Positions 34,139 to 43,200 of a stretch of DNA of 64,000 nt are shown one piece after another. Numbering within the stretch: the first letter of the stretch is position 1; each line of letters starts with the position of its first letter. The position numbers and the translations under genes are program-made. The DNA is taken from the NCBI RefSeq assembly GCF_029911635.1, contig NZ_JARYTI010000008.1:62001-126000 (forward strand), in the 5' to 3' direction. The DNA comes from Sphingomonas sp. AR_OL41 (GTDB taxonomy: Bacteria; Pseudomonadota; Alphaproteobacteria; Sphingomonadales; Sphingomonadaceae). The notes beneath the pieces are model-generated. The model worked only from the letters and a program-made list of their open reading frames with translations, was not told where the DNA came from and ran no database searches.

Positions 34139-36016
34139 TCATACGGCCGGCGCGGCTCGCGGCCTTTTGTGCCCCGTCGAGGCCTTTGGGGTCGCCCAAG
34201 GACGCACGCCCAGCCCCGCGAACCACGGATACTCCAGCTTGTCGATCGCGTCCCCCAGCGGGTTTAGATCACCGTATCCCTCATTTGCGTTGGCGTCGGG
34301 GAGCGCGTGACCCTGGATGTACGCCATGGACTCCCGAGGGATGCCGCTGCGCCTCGCCGCCGTACTCCAGGTATGGCGCGTCTCGCGGGCCGGTTGCCTC
34401 CCCTCGCCTTCGAGGTGGACGCCCTGGGCCTCCAGGTAGCCGCGCCACCAATCCCCGAACCCGGCGAACAGTAGGCCCCGCTTGCCCTTGGTTCGAAGAC
34501 GCGGGAAGAGCGCCGCCTCGCCTGCCTTCTGAAGCGAGCGGGCGTAGGCTAGGAGCCCAAGGTCTATCAGCGGCTGCGGGACGGGGAACGTGCGGCGGCC
34601 CGATTGTCGCTTAGTCGTCTTCAGGGACTGGCGCCCCTTGTGGGGGTGGATACCCTGGTCGGTGATGCGAAGGAGCCAGCGGCCGGTCCTTTCGTCCCGC
34701 AGGATGTCATCAACCAGGAGCTGTGCAATCTCCTCGGGGCGGGCGCCGGTGAAGAGGAGGAGGAGCGGGAGCCAGTAGGACGCCTCGCCCTTGCCTCCAA
34801 GGGGCCGAGCGCCCTGCGTGAAGACGGGAAGGCTATAGATGGCCCGCGCCTCCTCTTCGCTGAACCCAAGCGGCTCCTTACGGGCCGTGGAGCGCTCTAG
34901 GTCGTGCTCCTCGAACGGATTGGCCAAAGCGGCCTCAATTCGCCCTGCCCGCCGGGCCTGGGGCCACCGTGCGCTCAACATGCTCAAATGCTGCGCCACC
35001 GTTTTAGGGGACAGTCTGGGGACCTCGGCACGATCGCGGTATTTCTCCACCAAGGCCGGCAGGGGGACCGAGCGGTCCGCTAGAGGGAGCTTAGCGGGTC
35101 GCTGCGTCAGGAGGTCCAGCCAGTCCGACACCATGGCCCGCGTAATCTCTTCGGGCCTGGGGGTGCCGTGGGTCTCCCTGAAGAGGCGGAGGGCAGTACG
35201 AACACCCTCTCTGGTGGTTTCGCTCATCGGCTTGCGGGTGGCGTCGAACAGGCCCTCCACGATCGCTTGGAACGTCAGGCTATCGGTGGAGGCTGGTGCG
35301 GTGGTCGTTGCGGATTTGGGCGGCGCGGTAGGCTCGGCAGGGATGGGCACTACCTGTCCCCTTAGGCGAGACCGAGAGGCCTTGCGTAGGTCCAGGACGG
35401 CAGCATGCAGCGCCCATAGCAGCCGCTCCCGCCCGTCAGTATCTGTCGGATCGGCGCGGAGGCCATCGTCGGCAAGAAGTTGGGTTGCCTGCTTCCCCCA
35501 CCATCCCTCCAGCGCCTCCATGTCACCTTCAGCGCGGGCGCGAAGGAAGTCTTCAGTCAGCTCCTCCCAGCCACCCAAGGCGCGATCGGCCCAGTCGCCA
35601 CCACGGGTCCGCAGTGCTTCTTCTTCCTGGAGATGCCAGCGGCGGGTGAAGATGCCCACAAGGTACGCGATGCGGTCATCGGTCAGGACATCGAAGGAAC
35701 CCGCGTCGGTCTTCGCCTGGAGGAGCCGTGCTGCGCAGGCGCGTTCCACGTCGCGATCGTATTGGAGCTTGGCGGCCTCGTAGGCCTGCCAGGCGGCCAT
35801 CGTCATCCTTCGACGTGCCCCGAGAGGGATTTTTAGCTCGCGCTGCCCCGGCTTGTCGAGGAAGGGCCGTAGAGACTCGGGGTAGGCGCGTCGAAAAAGT
35901 AGGCGGCCGGTCGGCTCTTCACGCACCCAGTCCAGCGTCTTTCCCATGACCCGTTTGTCCCCGCTCTTTGTACCAAGTCGGGCGCTGTAAGCCTCTGCGG
36001 CCTCGGGATTTTCCAT
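34139..36016 (-). CDS. Large tyrosine recombinase (island integrase)
   Basis: 625-aa phage-type integrase with an N-terminal helical region, a Pro/Thr-rich linker near 225-245, a SAM-like core-binding domain (about 248-345) and the catalytic domain. Visible residues are Arg426 (LFTGARPEEIAQL), Arg547 (ETRHTWSTAAR), His570 (IQGHALP) and Tyr581 (EGYGD). Box II reads R-x-x-R rather than H-x-x-R. An alternative start is ATG 35947 (MGKTLDWVREEP), which looks more like a family N-terminus. Its 5' end is 28 bp from the end of tRNA-Leu, so it is almost certainly the enzyme that integrated this island. Confidence 0.88.
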   Translation of the reverse strand: MENPEAAEAYSARLGTKSGDKRVMGKTLDWVREEPTGRLLFRRAYPESLRPFLDKPGQRELKIPLGARRRMTMAAWQAYEAAKLQYDRDVERACAARLLQAKTDAGSFDVLTDDRIAYLVGIFTRRWHLQEEEALRTRGGDWADRALGGWEELTEDFLRARAEGDMEALEGWWGKQATQLLADDGLRADPTDTDGRERLLWALHAAVLDLRKASRSRLRGQVVPIPAEPTAPPKSATTTAPASTDSLTFQAIVEGLFDATRKPMSETTREGVRTALRLFRETHGTPRPEEITRAMVSDWLDLLTQRPAKLPLADRSVPLPALVEKYRDRAEVPRLSPKTVAQHLSMLSARWPQARRAGRIEAALANPFEEHDLERSTARKEPLGFSEEEARAIYSLPVFTQGARPLGGKGEASYWLPLLLLFTGARPEEIAQLLVDDILRDERTGRWLLRITDQGIHPHKGRQSLKTTKRQSGRRTFPVPQPLIDLGLLAYARSLQKAGEAALFPRLRTKGKRGLLFAGFGDWWRGYLEAQGVHLEGEGRQPARETRHTWSTAARRSGIPRESMAYIQGHALPDANANEGYGDLNPLGDAIDKLEYPWFAGLGVRPWATPKASTGHKRPRAAPAV

Positions 36017-36040
36017 GATCTCAACCCCTTAAAGGGGTGC

Positions 36041-36057
36041 TGGTGCCCAGAAGAGGA
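36041..36057. repeat. Right att site, within tRNA-Leu 3' end
   Basis: Identical 17-bp copy of 27480-27496. It covers the CCA, the 3' acceptor strand and part of the T arm. Confidence 0.8.
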
Positions 36058-36127
36058 CTCGAACCTCCACGACCTTGCGATCGCCAGCACCTGAAGCTGG
36101 TGCGTCTACCAATTCCGCCATCTGGGC
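36041..36127 (-). tRNA. tRNA-Leu(CAG)
   Basis: 87 nt including an encoded CCA. The acceptor stem GCCCAGA pairs with TCTGGGC, followed by the discriminator A and CCA. The D arm is GGCGGAATTGGTAGAC. The anticodon stem CCAGC/GCTGG encloses TTCAGGT, giving anticodon CAG (codon CUG). A long variable arm (class II tRNA) and GGTTCGAGTCC are present. It is the integration target of the adjacent island. Confidence 0.97.
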
Positions 36128-36223
36128 ACGGGGTAGGGGGCGCGCCTTAGGGGACGGTCATGCGGCTTGTCAACTCGGGCGCGGCGCGGCAAGGCGGCGG
36201 CGCGGCAACGGACTGAAGGCAAA

Positions 36224-37162
36224 ATGAAGAACAAGCTCGTAACGCTGATCGGTGGTGGCGGTTTTCTCGGCCGCTATGTGGCGCAGGATCTGCTCGCCGC
36301 GGGCGCGCGCGTGCGCATCGCGCAGCGCGATCCGCGCGCCGCGCTGTTCCTCAAACCGCAGGGCGGGCTGGGACAGACGCAATTCGTCGCGGTCGATGTG
36401 CGCAAGCCCGAATCGATCGCGCGCGCCGTCGCCGGCGCCGATGCGGTGGTCAATCTGGTCGGCATCCTGAAAGGCGATTTCAGCGCGATCCAGGCCGAGG
36501 GCGCGAAGACCGTCGCCGAAGTCGCCGCAAGCGCCGGGGTCGGCGCGCTGGTCCATGTCTCGGCGATCGGCTCGGACGCCGAATCGGCCTCGGGCTATGG
36601 TCGCAGCAAGGCGGCGGGCGAGGCGGCGGTGCGCGCGGCCTTCTCTGGCGCGACGATCATGCGGCCGTCGATCATCTTCGGGCGCGAGGATGGCTTCATC
36701 AACCGCTTCGCCGGGATGATCGCAGGCCCGATGCCCTTGCTGCCCGTGCTGCGCGCCGGTGCGAAGTTCCAGCCGGTGTTCGTCGGCGACGTCGCCGCCG
36801 CGATCGTCGCCGCGCTGGCGCATCCCGACACTGCTGCCGGCAAGACCTTCGAGCTCGGTGGCCCCGATATCGTCACCATGGGCGGGCTGATCCGCTGGAT
36901 CGCCACCACCATCGGCCGCGATCCGACGATCGTCGAGCTGCCCGATGCGGTCGGCGGGATGATCGCGCTCGGCGGCTTCCTGCCCGGCGCGCCGATCACG
37001 CGCGACCAGTGGCGCATGCTGCAGGTCGACAATGTCGTCGCCCCCGGCGCCGCCACCCTCGCCGACCTCGGCGTGGCGCCGACCCCGCTCGACAGCGTCG
37101 CGCCGGGCTGGCTGGTGCAATATCGCCGCCACGGCCGCTTTACGACCACCGCAACCGCCTGA
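36224..37162 (+). CDS. NDUFA9-like NAD(P)-binding SDR (complex I-associated family)
   Basis: Atypical short-chain dehydrogenase of 312 aa from ATG 36224 with GAAGG upstream. The Rossmann motif LIGGGGFLGRYVAQDLLAAG is at the N-terminus, NLVGILKG near residue 75, and a YGRSKAAGE active-site-like motif near 126. Alphaproteobacterial homologues are relatives of the complex I subunit NDUFA9. The frame upstream to 36167 has no likeness to the family. It is the first gene to the right of the tRNA and starts the core chromosome; uppP follows 54 bp later. Confidence 0.88.
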   Translation: MKNKLVTLIGGGGFLGRYVAQDLLAAGARVRIAQRDPRAALFLKPQGGLGQTQFVAVDVRKPESIARAVAGADAVVNLVGILKGDFSAIQAEGAKTVAEVAASAGVGALVHVSAIGSDAESASGYGRSKAAGEAAVRAAFSGATIMRPSIIFGREDGFINRFAGMIAGPMPLLPVLRAGAKFQPVFVGDVAAAIVAALAHPDTAAGKTFELGGPDIVTMGGLIRWIATTIGRDPTIVELPDAVGGMIALGGFLPGAPITRDQWRMLQVDNVVAPGAATLADLGVAPTPLDSVAPGWLVQYRRHGRFTTTATA

Positions 37163-37216
37163 ACGGCGGGCACCAACCAGTCTGCGGGGCCGGGAGCCGC
37201 GTAACAGGGGAACGAC

Positions 37217-38026
37217 GTGCACGATCTGCTGACCATCATCCTGCTCGGCATCGTCGAGGGGATCACCGAGTTCCTGCCGGTCTCCTCGACCGGCCACCTG
37301 ATCCTTGCCGGCGCACTGCTCCATTATGACGCGGCGCGCTGGGACGTGTTCAACATCGTCATCCAGCTTGGCGCGGTGCTGGCGGTTGTCGTGCTCTACT
37401 GGCGGACCTTCTGGACCGTCCTGCGCGGTGTGCTCCAGGGCGAGGCCGGGCCGGTACGCTTCGTGCGTAACATCATCATCGCCTTCATCCCGGCGGCGGT
37501 GGTCGGCGCGCTGTTCCACAAGAAGATCGAGGCGCTGCTGCTCCAGCCGATCGTCGTCGCGGTCGCGCTGATCGTCGGCGGTGTGGCTATCCTGGTGATT
37601 GAGCGCCTCGCCAAGCCCGGCACCACGCGCGGCGTCGCCGAGGTCAGCGCGCCGACATCGGCCGGCATCGGCATGCTGCAATGCCTGGCGATGATCCCGG
37701 GCGTCAGCCGCTCGGGCGCAACGATCCTCGGCGCGCTGAGCCTCGGGGTCGAGCGGCGTACCGCAGCCGAGTTCAGCTTCTTCCTCGCCATCCCGACCAT
37801 GCTCGGCGCGAGCACGCTCGAACTGGTGACCAAGCGCCACGAACTCGCCAGCGGCGCGAGCATCGGGCTCGGCGGGATCGCGATCGGCTTCGTCGTCGCG
37901 TTCATCGTCGCGCTGCTGGTGGTGCGCTGGTTCGTCGGCATCGTGGGGCGGCGCGGCTTCGCGCCCTTCGCCTGGTACCGCATCGTCGTCGGCGGTGCGG
38001 CGCTGATCTGGCTGCTGACCAAATAA
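37217..38026 (+). CDS. uppP: Undecaprenyl-diphosphatase
   Basis: Integral membrane phosphatase (BacA/UppP), 269 aa, recycling the undecaprenyl carrier of peptidoglycan synthesis and giving bacitracin tolerance. The two family signatures are present: GIVEGITEFLPVSSTGHLIL at residues 11-30 and MIPGVSRSGATI near 159-170, with the catalytic Ser/His/Arg set. The start is GTG at 37217. About seven or eight hydrophobic helices fill the rest. Confidence 0.97.
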   Translation: MHDLLTIILLGIVEGITEFLPVSSTGHLILAGALLHYDAARWDVFNIVIQLGAVLAVVVLYWRTFWTVLRGVLQGEAGPVRFVRNIIIAFIPAAVVGALFHKKIEALLLQPIVVAVALIVGGVAILVIERLAKPGTTRGVAEVSAPTSAGIGMLQCLAMIPGVSRSGATILGALSLGVERRTAAEFSFFLAIPTMLGASTLELVTKRHELASGASIGLGGIAIGFVVAFIVALLVVRWFVGIVGRRGFAPFAWYRIVVGGAALIWLLTK

Positions 38027-38190
38027 GTCCGATACGGCCATATAAACTTCGCCTTCTTCCTAATTGCGATGACATGCCCCGATTGAGCGCCAATATAAGA
38101 CAGCACACCTTACCTATATGTCGGTTTTTGCGTGACTCCGCGGGCAATCGCGGCTAGCGGGCGGGGACGGCAATATGGGGCGAATCGAGC

Positions 38191-39633
38191 ATGGCGGGCG
38201 GTCGGACACTGCAATTCGTCGATCGGGCGCAGGCCTTTCCGGCCAAGCGACCGGCGACCGCGCGCGCCGAGGATTTCCGCGAGATCGCCGATCGCTACGC
38301 GCTGCCAGCGGCCGAGGACCAGGCCGGGCGTTGCTCGCAATGCGGCGTGCCTTATTGCTCGGTGCATTGCCCGCTGCACAATCACATCCCCGACTGGCTG
38401 CGGCTGACCGCCGAAGGCCGGCTGCGCGAGGCCTATGAGCTGAGCAACGCGACCTCGACCATGCCCGAGATCTGCGGCCGCATCTGCCCGCAGGACCGGC
38501 TGTGCGAGGGCAATTGCGTGATCGAATTCTCCGGCCACGGCGCGGTGACGATCGGCTCGGTGGAGAAGTTCATCACCGACACCGCCTGGGAACAGGGCTG
38601 GGTCGAGCCGATCGTGCCCGGGCCCGATCGCGGCATGTCGGTCGGCATCATCGGCGCCGGACCCGCGGGCCTCGCCGCCGCCGAATATCTGCGCGGCTAT
38701 GGCTATGCGGTGCATGTCTATGATCGCTACGACCGCGCCGGCGGGCTGCTGACCTATGGCATTCCCGGCTTCAAGCTCGAAAAGCCGGTGGTGATGCGCC
38801 GCGTCGAGCGGCTCGCCGCGGCCGGCATCGTCTTCCATTACGATTTCGCGGTCGGCCGCGACGCCAGCCTCGACGAACTGCGCGAGCGTCATGACGCGGT
38901 GCTGATCGCGACCGGCGTGTACAAGGCGCGCGGCATCAAGGCGCCCGGCGTCGGCAGCGACGGCGTGGTCGAGGCGCTCGACTTCCTGATCGCCTCCAAC
39001 CGCAAGGGCTTTGGCGACGCGGTACCGGCATTCGACGATGGCAGCCTCGATGCCGCCGGCAAGCATGTCGTGGTGATCGGCGGCGGCGACACCGCGATGG
39101 ATTGCGTGCGCACCGCGGTGCGCCAGGGCGCCGCCTCGGTAAAGTGCCTGTACCGCCGCGACCGCACCAACATGCCGGGCTCGCAGCGCGAGGTGACCAA
39201 TGCCGAGGAAGAGGGCGTCGAGTTCGTCTGGCTCTCCGCCCCGCAGGCGTTCGAGGCGGCGGAGAAGGTCAGCGCGGTGCGCGCCACGCGCATGCGGCTC
39301 GGCGCGCCCGACGCGAGCGGCCGGCGCGCGCCCGAGGAGGAGCCCGACAGCGGCTTCCGGCTCGACGCCGATCTGGTGATCAAGGCGCTGGGCTATGACG
39401 CCGAGGAACTGCCCAGGCTGTTCGCCGCGCCCGAGCTCGGCGTGACGCGCTGGGGCACGGTGCTGGTCGACAACAAGACGCTGATGACCAGCCTCGACGG
39501 CGTGTTCGCCGCCGGCGACATCGTGCGCGGCGCGAGCCTCGTGGTGTGGGCGATCCGTGACGGCCAGGATGTCGCGAAGAACATGCATCGGTGGCTCAAG
39601 GCAAACGCAAAGGGCGAGAGGAAAGCGGCATGA
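38191..39633 (+). CDS. gltD: Glutamate synthase (NADPH) small subunit
   Basis: Beta subunit of glutamate synthase, 480 aa, feeding electrons from NADPH to GltB. The N-terminal Fe-S region has CSQCGVPYC, CPLHN and CGRICPQDRLCEGNC. A FAD-binding GAGPAGLAAAEYLRGYGY follows at about 154, and an NADPH-binding VVIGGGDTAMDC near 294. The C-terminal GVFAAGDIVRGASLVVWAI closes the FAD site. Its stop overlaps the DUF2059 start by 4 bp. Confidence 0.97.
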   Translation: MAGGRTLQFVDRAQAFPAKRPATARAEDFREIADRYALPAAEDQAGRCSQCGVPYCSVHCPLHNHIPDWLRLTAEGRLREAYELSNATSTMPEICGRICPQDRLCEGNCVIEFSGHGAVTIGSVEKFITDTAWEQGWVEPIVPGPDRGMSVGIIGAGPAGLAAAEYLRGYGYAVHVYDRYDRAGGLLTYGIPGFKLEKPVVMRRVERLAAAGIVFHYDFAVGRDASLDELRERHDAVLIATGVYKARGIKAPGVGSDGVVEALDFLIASNRKGFGDAVPAFDDGSLDAAGKHVVVIGGGDTAMDCVRTAVRQGAASVKCLYRRDRTNMPGSQREVTNAEEEGVEFVWLSAPQAFEAAEKVSAVRATRMRLGAPDASGRRAPEEEPDSGFRLDADLVIKALGYDAEELPRLFAAPELGVTRWGTVLVDNKTLMTSLDGVFAAGDIVRGASLVVWAIRDGQDVAKNMHRWLKANAKGERKAA

Positions 39634-40235
39634 CCATGTTGCGCGTGACGATGATGGCTGGGCTCATCGCTGCGGGCTGCCCGGCGCCGGCGATCGCTGC
39701 GCCCACCGCCGAGACTGTGGCGGCACCGACCGCACCGCCGGCACTGGACCCGGCGCGTGTCGCGGCTGGGCGAGAGCTGATCGCGGTGGTGCTGCCGCCC
39801 GAGAAACGCAACCAGATGATGGAATCCGTCCTTAATGCGATGCTACGCAATATGGTTGCGGGTGCCGAACAAGGAACCGGCCTGGCCCAGCAACTGGCCG
39901 CTGATGATGCAAAGCGCGCGGTCTTCGAGCGCTTTGTCGAGCGCCAGCGGTTGCTCGCGCTGGCCGACATTAAACAGGCGCTGCCGGGTCTGATCGAAGC
40001 CTTTGCGCATGCCTATGCCCGTATCTTCACGGTCGACGAGATGAGCCAGATCAAGGCCTTTGCCGCAACCCCCGCCGGTGCAAAATTCCTCCAGCGTGGC
40101 CCCGACCTGATGGCTGACCCCGATGTCGGCGCGTGGCAGCGCGTGCTCACCGCCAAGGGCGCGGCACGCCAGGAAGCCGAGATCGCGCGATTGCGCACCG
40201 AGATCGCCGGCGCAGGAAAGGCGACCACCTCGTGA
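39630..40235 (+). CDS. Exported DUF2059 family protein
   Basis: 201 aa from an ATG that overlaps the gltD stop (ATGA). A signal peptide (MLRVTMMAGLIAAGCPAPAIA) is followed by a helical domain containing MMESVLNAMLRNMV and FTVDEMSQIKAFAATPAGAKFL, the typical end of the DUF2059 family. Its stop overlaps the gltB start by 4 bp, so it is wedged between the two glutamate synthase subunits. No function is known to me. Confidence 0.8.
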   Translation: MTMLRVTMMAGLIAAGCPAPAIAAPTAETVAAPTAPPALDPARVAAGRELIAVVLPPEKRNQMMESVLNAMLRNMVAGAEQGTGLAQQLAADDAKRAVFERFVERQRLLALADIKQALPGLIEAFAHAYARIFTVDEMSQIKAFAATPAGAKFLQRGPDLMADPDVGAWQRVLTAKGAARQEAEIARLRTEIAGAGKATTS

Positions 40236-43200
40236 CCGACATGATCGACCAACGCGAACGCCTCGCCCGTGAGGGCATGTACCGGCCCGAATATGAGGGC
40301 GACGCGTGCGGCGTCGGGCTCGTCGCGGCGACCGACGGCACGCCGTCGCGGCGCGTCGTACAGGCCGCGATCGATGCGCTGAAGGCGGTGTGGCATCGCG
40401 GCGCGGTGGATGCCGACGGCAAGACCGGCGACGGTGCCGGGCTGCATATCGACCTGCCGCACAAGTTCTTCGACGATGCCGTCGCCGCCTCGGGCCACCG
40501 CCCGATGCCCAACCGGCTGGCGGTGGGCATGATCTTCCTGCCGCGCACCGATCTCGGCGCGCAGGAGGCGTGCCGCACGATCGTCGAAAGCGCGATCATC
40601 GAGGAAGGCTATTCCATTTATGGCTGGCGCCAGGTGCCGGTGAACGTCTCGGTGATCGGGCAGAAAGCGCAGGCGACGCGCCCCGAGATCGAGCAGATCA
40701 TGATCGCGGGGCCACTGCCCGGCGAGATCGGCGCGGCCGAATTCGAGAAGAATCTCTATCTCGTCCGCCGCCGGATCGAGAAGCGCGTCATCGCGGCGCA
40801 GATCCAGGGTTTCTACATCTGCTCGCTGAGCTGCCGCTCGATCATCTACAAGGGGCTGTTCCTCGCCGAGAGCCTGTCGGTGTTCTACCCCGACCTGACC
40901 GACCAGCGTTTCGAGAGCCGCGTCGCGATCTTCCACCAGCGTTATTCGACCAACACCTTTCCGCAATGGTGGCTGGCGCAGCCGTTCCGCTGTCTCGCGC
41001 ACAATGGCGAGATCAACACGGTGCGCGGCAACAAGAACTGGATGCTGAGTCACGAGATCCGCATGGCCAGCCTCGCCTTTGGCGAGCACAGCGAGGACAT
41101 CAAGCCGGTGATCCCGGCCGGCGCGAGCGACACCGCCGCGCTCGACGCGGTGTTCGAGGCGATCTGCCGCTCGGGCCGCGATGCGCCGACCGCCAAGCTG
41201 ATGCTCGTGCCCGAGGCGATGGCACCGAACAGCGACATGCCCGCCGAGCATCTCGCCATGTACCAGTATCTGGCGAGCGTGATGGAGCCGTGGGACGGCC
41301 CCGCCGCGCTGGCGATGACCGACGGTCGCTGGGCGGTCGCCGGCATGGATCGCAACGCGCTGCGTCCGCTGCGCTATACGCTGACCGCCGAAGGGCTGCT
41401 GATCGTCGGCTCGGAGAGCGGCATGGTCGTGGTGCCCGAATCGAGCATCGTCGCCAAGGGCCGGCTCGGGCCGGGCCAGATGATCGCGGTCGACCTCGAC
41501 GAGGGCGTCCTGCTGCTCGATCGCGCGGTCAAGGACCGCATCGCCGGCGAGGCCGATTATGCCGCGATGATCGGCAATTTCCTCAAGATCGACGACCTGC
41601 CCGCGCCCGCACAGACCGTCACGCGGTTCGACCGCGCCGAGCTCACGCGCCGCCAGGTTGCTGCCGGCCAGACGCTCGAGGACATGGAGCTGATCCTCGC
41701 GCCCATGGTCGAAAGTGCCAAGGAAGCGATCGGATCGATGGGCGACGATACGCCGCTTGCCGTGATCTCCGACAAGCCACGGCTGATTAGCCAGTTTTTC
41801 CGGCAGAATTTCAGCCAGGTGACCAACCCGCCGATCGACAGCTTGCGCGAACGGCATGTCATGTCGCTCAAGACGCGATTCGGCAATCTCGCCAACATCC
41901 TCGACACCGAGGACCGGCGCGACGGCGTGCTGGTGCTCGATTCGCCGGTGCTGACCAGCGCCGACTGGGCGCGGCTCAAGACGCATTTCGGCCCGCAGGC
42001 GGCCGAGATCGACTGCACCTTCGCCGCGGGCGGCGGCCCCGACACGCTGAAGGCGGCGATCGCGCGGATCCGCGCCGAGGCCGAGCAGGCAGTGCGCGAG
42101 GGGCGCAGCGAGCTGTTCCTCAGCGACATGGCGATCAGCGCGGAACGCGTCGCGATCGCCGGCGTGCTGGCGGCGGCGGCGGTGCACACGCACCTTGTGC
42201 GCAAGGGGCTGCGCTCGTTCGCGAGCATCAACATCCAGACCGCCGAATGCCTCGACACGCATTATTATGCCGTGCTGATCGGCGTCGGCGCGACGACCGT
42301 GAACGCCTATCTCGCCGAAGCCTCGATCGCCGACCGCCATGCACGCGGGCTGTTCGAGGACCTGTCGATCGAGCAGTGCCTGGCACGGCATCGCACCGCG
42401 ATCGAGGAGGGTCTGCTCAAGATCATCTCCAAGATGGGGATCGCGGTGATCTCGAGCTATCGCGGCGGCTATAATTTCGAGGCGGTCGGGCTGTCGCGCG
42501 CGCTGGTCAACGACTTCTTTCCCGGCATGCCGGCGAAGATCTCGGGCGAGGGTTATGCCTCGCTCCACCTCAATGCGCAGTTGCGCCACGATGCGGCGTT
42601 CGACACCAATGTCGCGACGTTGCCGATCGGCGGCTTCTACCGCCAGCGCGCGACCGGCGAGGCGCATGCCTATACCGCGCAGCTGATGCACCTGTTGCAG
42701 ACCTCGGTCGCGACCGACAGCTATTCGAGCTATCTGCAATTCTCGCGCGGCGTCGACGCGCTGCCGCCAATCTATCTGCGCGACCTGCTGCAGTTCAACT
42801 TTCCCGACGAGGGCGTACCGGTCGACCAGGTCGAGGCGATCACCGAAATCCGCAAGCGCTTCGTCACGCCGGGCATGTCGCTCGGCGCGCTCAGCCCCGA
42901 GGCGCACGAGACGCTGGCGATCGCGATGAACCGCATCGGCGCCAAGGCGGTGTCGGGCGAGGGCGGCGAGGACAAGGCGCGCTATGTCCCCTACCCCAAT
43001 GGCGACAATGCCAATTCGGGGGTCAAGCAGATCGCCTCGGGCCGTTTCGGCGTGACGGCCGAATATCTCGGCGCATGCGACGAGATCGAGATCAAGGTCG
43101 CACAGGGCGCCAAGCCCGGCGAGGGCGGGCAGCTGCCCGGCTTCAAGGTCACCGAGTTCATCGCCAAGCTCCGCCATGCCACACCCGGCGTGACGCTGAT

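Larger units (their letters stand above)
27480..36057. mobile_element. Genomic island integrated at tRNA-Leu(CAG)
   Basis: An 8.6-kb segment bounded by 17-bp direct repeats, one of them inside tRNA-Leu(CAG), with a tyrosine recombinase gene directly beside the tRNA. Cargo is an Mrr restriction enzyme, a small membrane protein, a Sel1-repeat protein, an HNH protein and an IS21-family insertion. The tRNA keeps its full sequence and CCA, so the insertion regenerated its 3' end. Confidence 0.8.

Noticed and set aside
36170-38041. Antisense open frame opposite the NDUFA9-like and uppP genes (over 600 codons)
   Set aside because: Low-complexity D/R/H-rich translation without motifs; both sense genes are clear family members.
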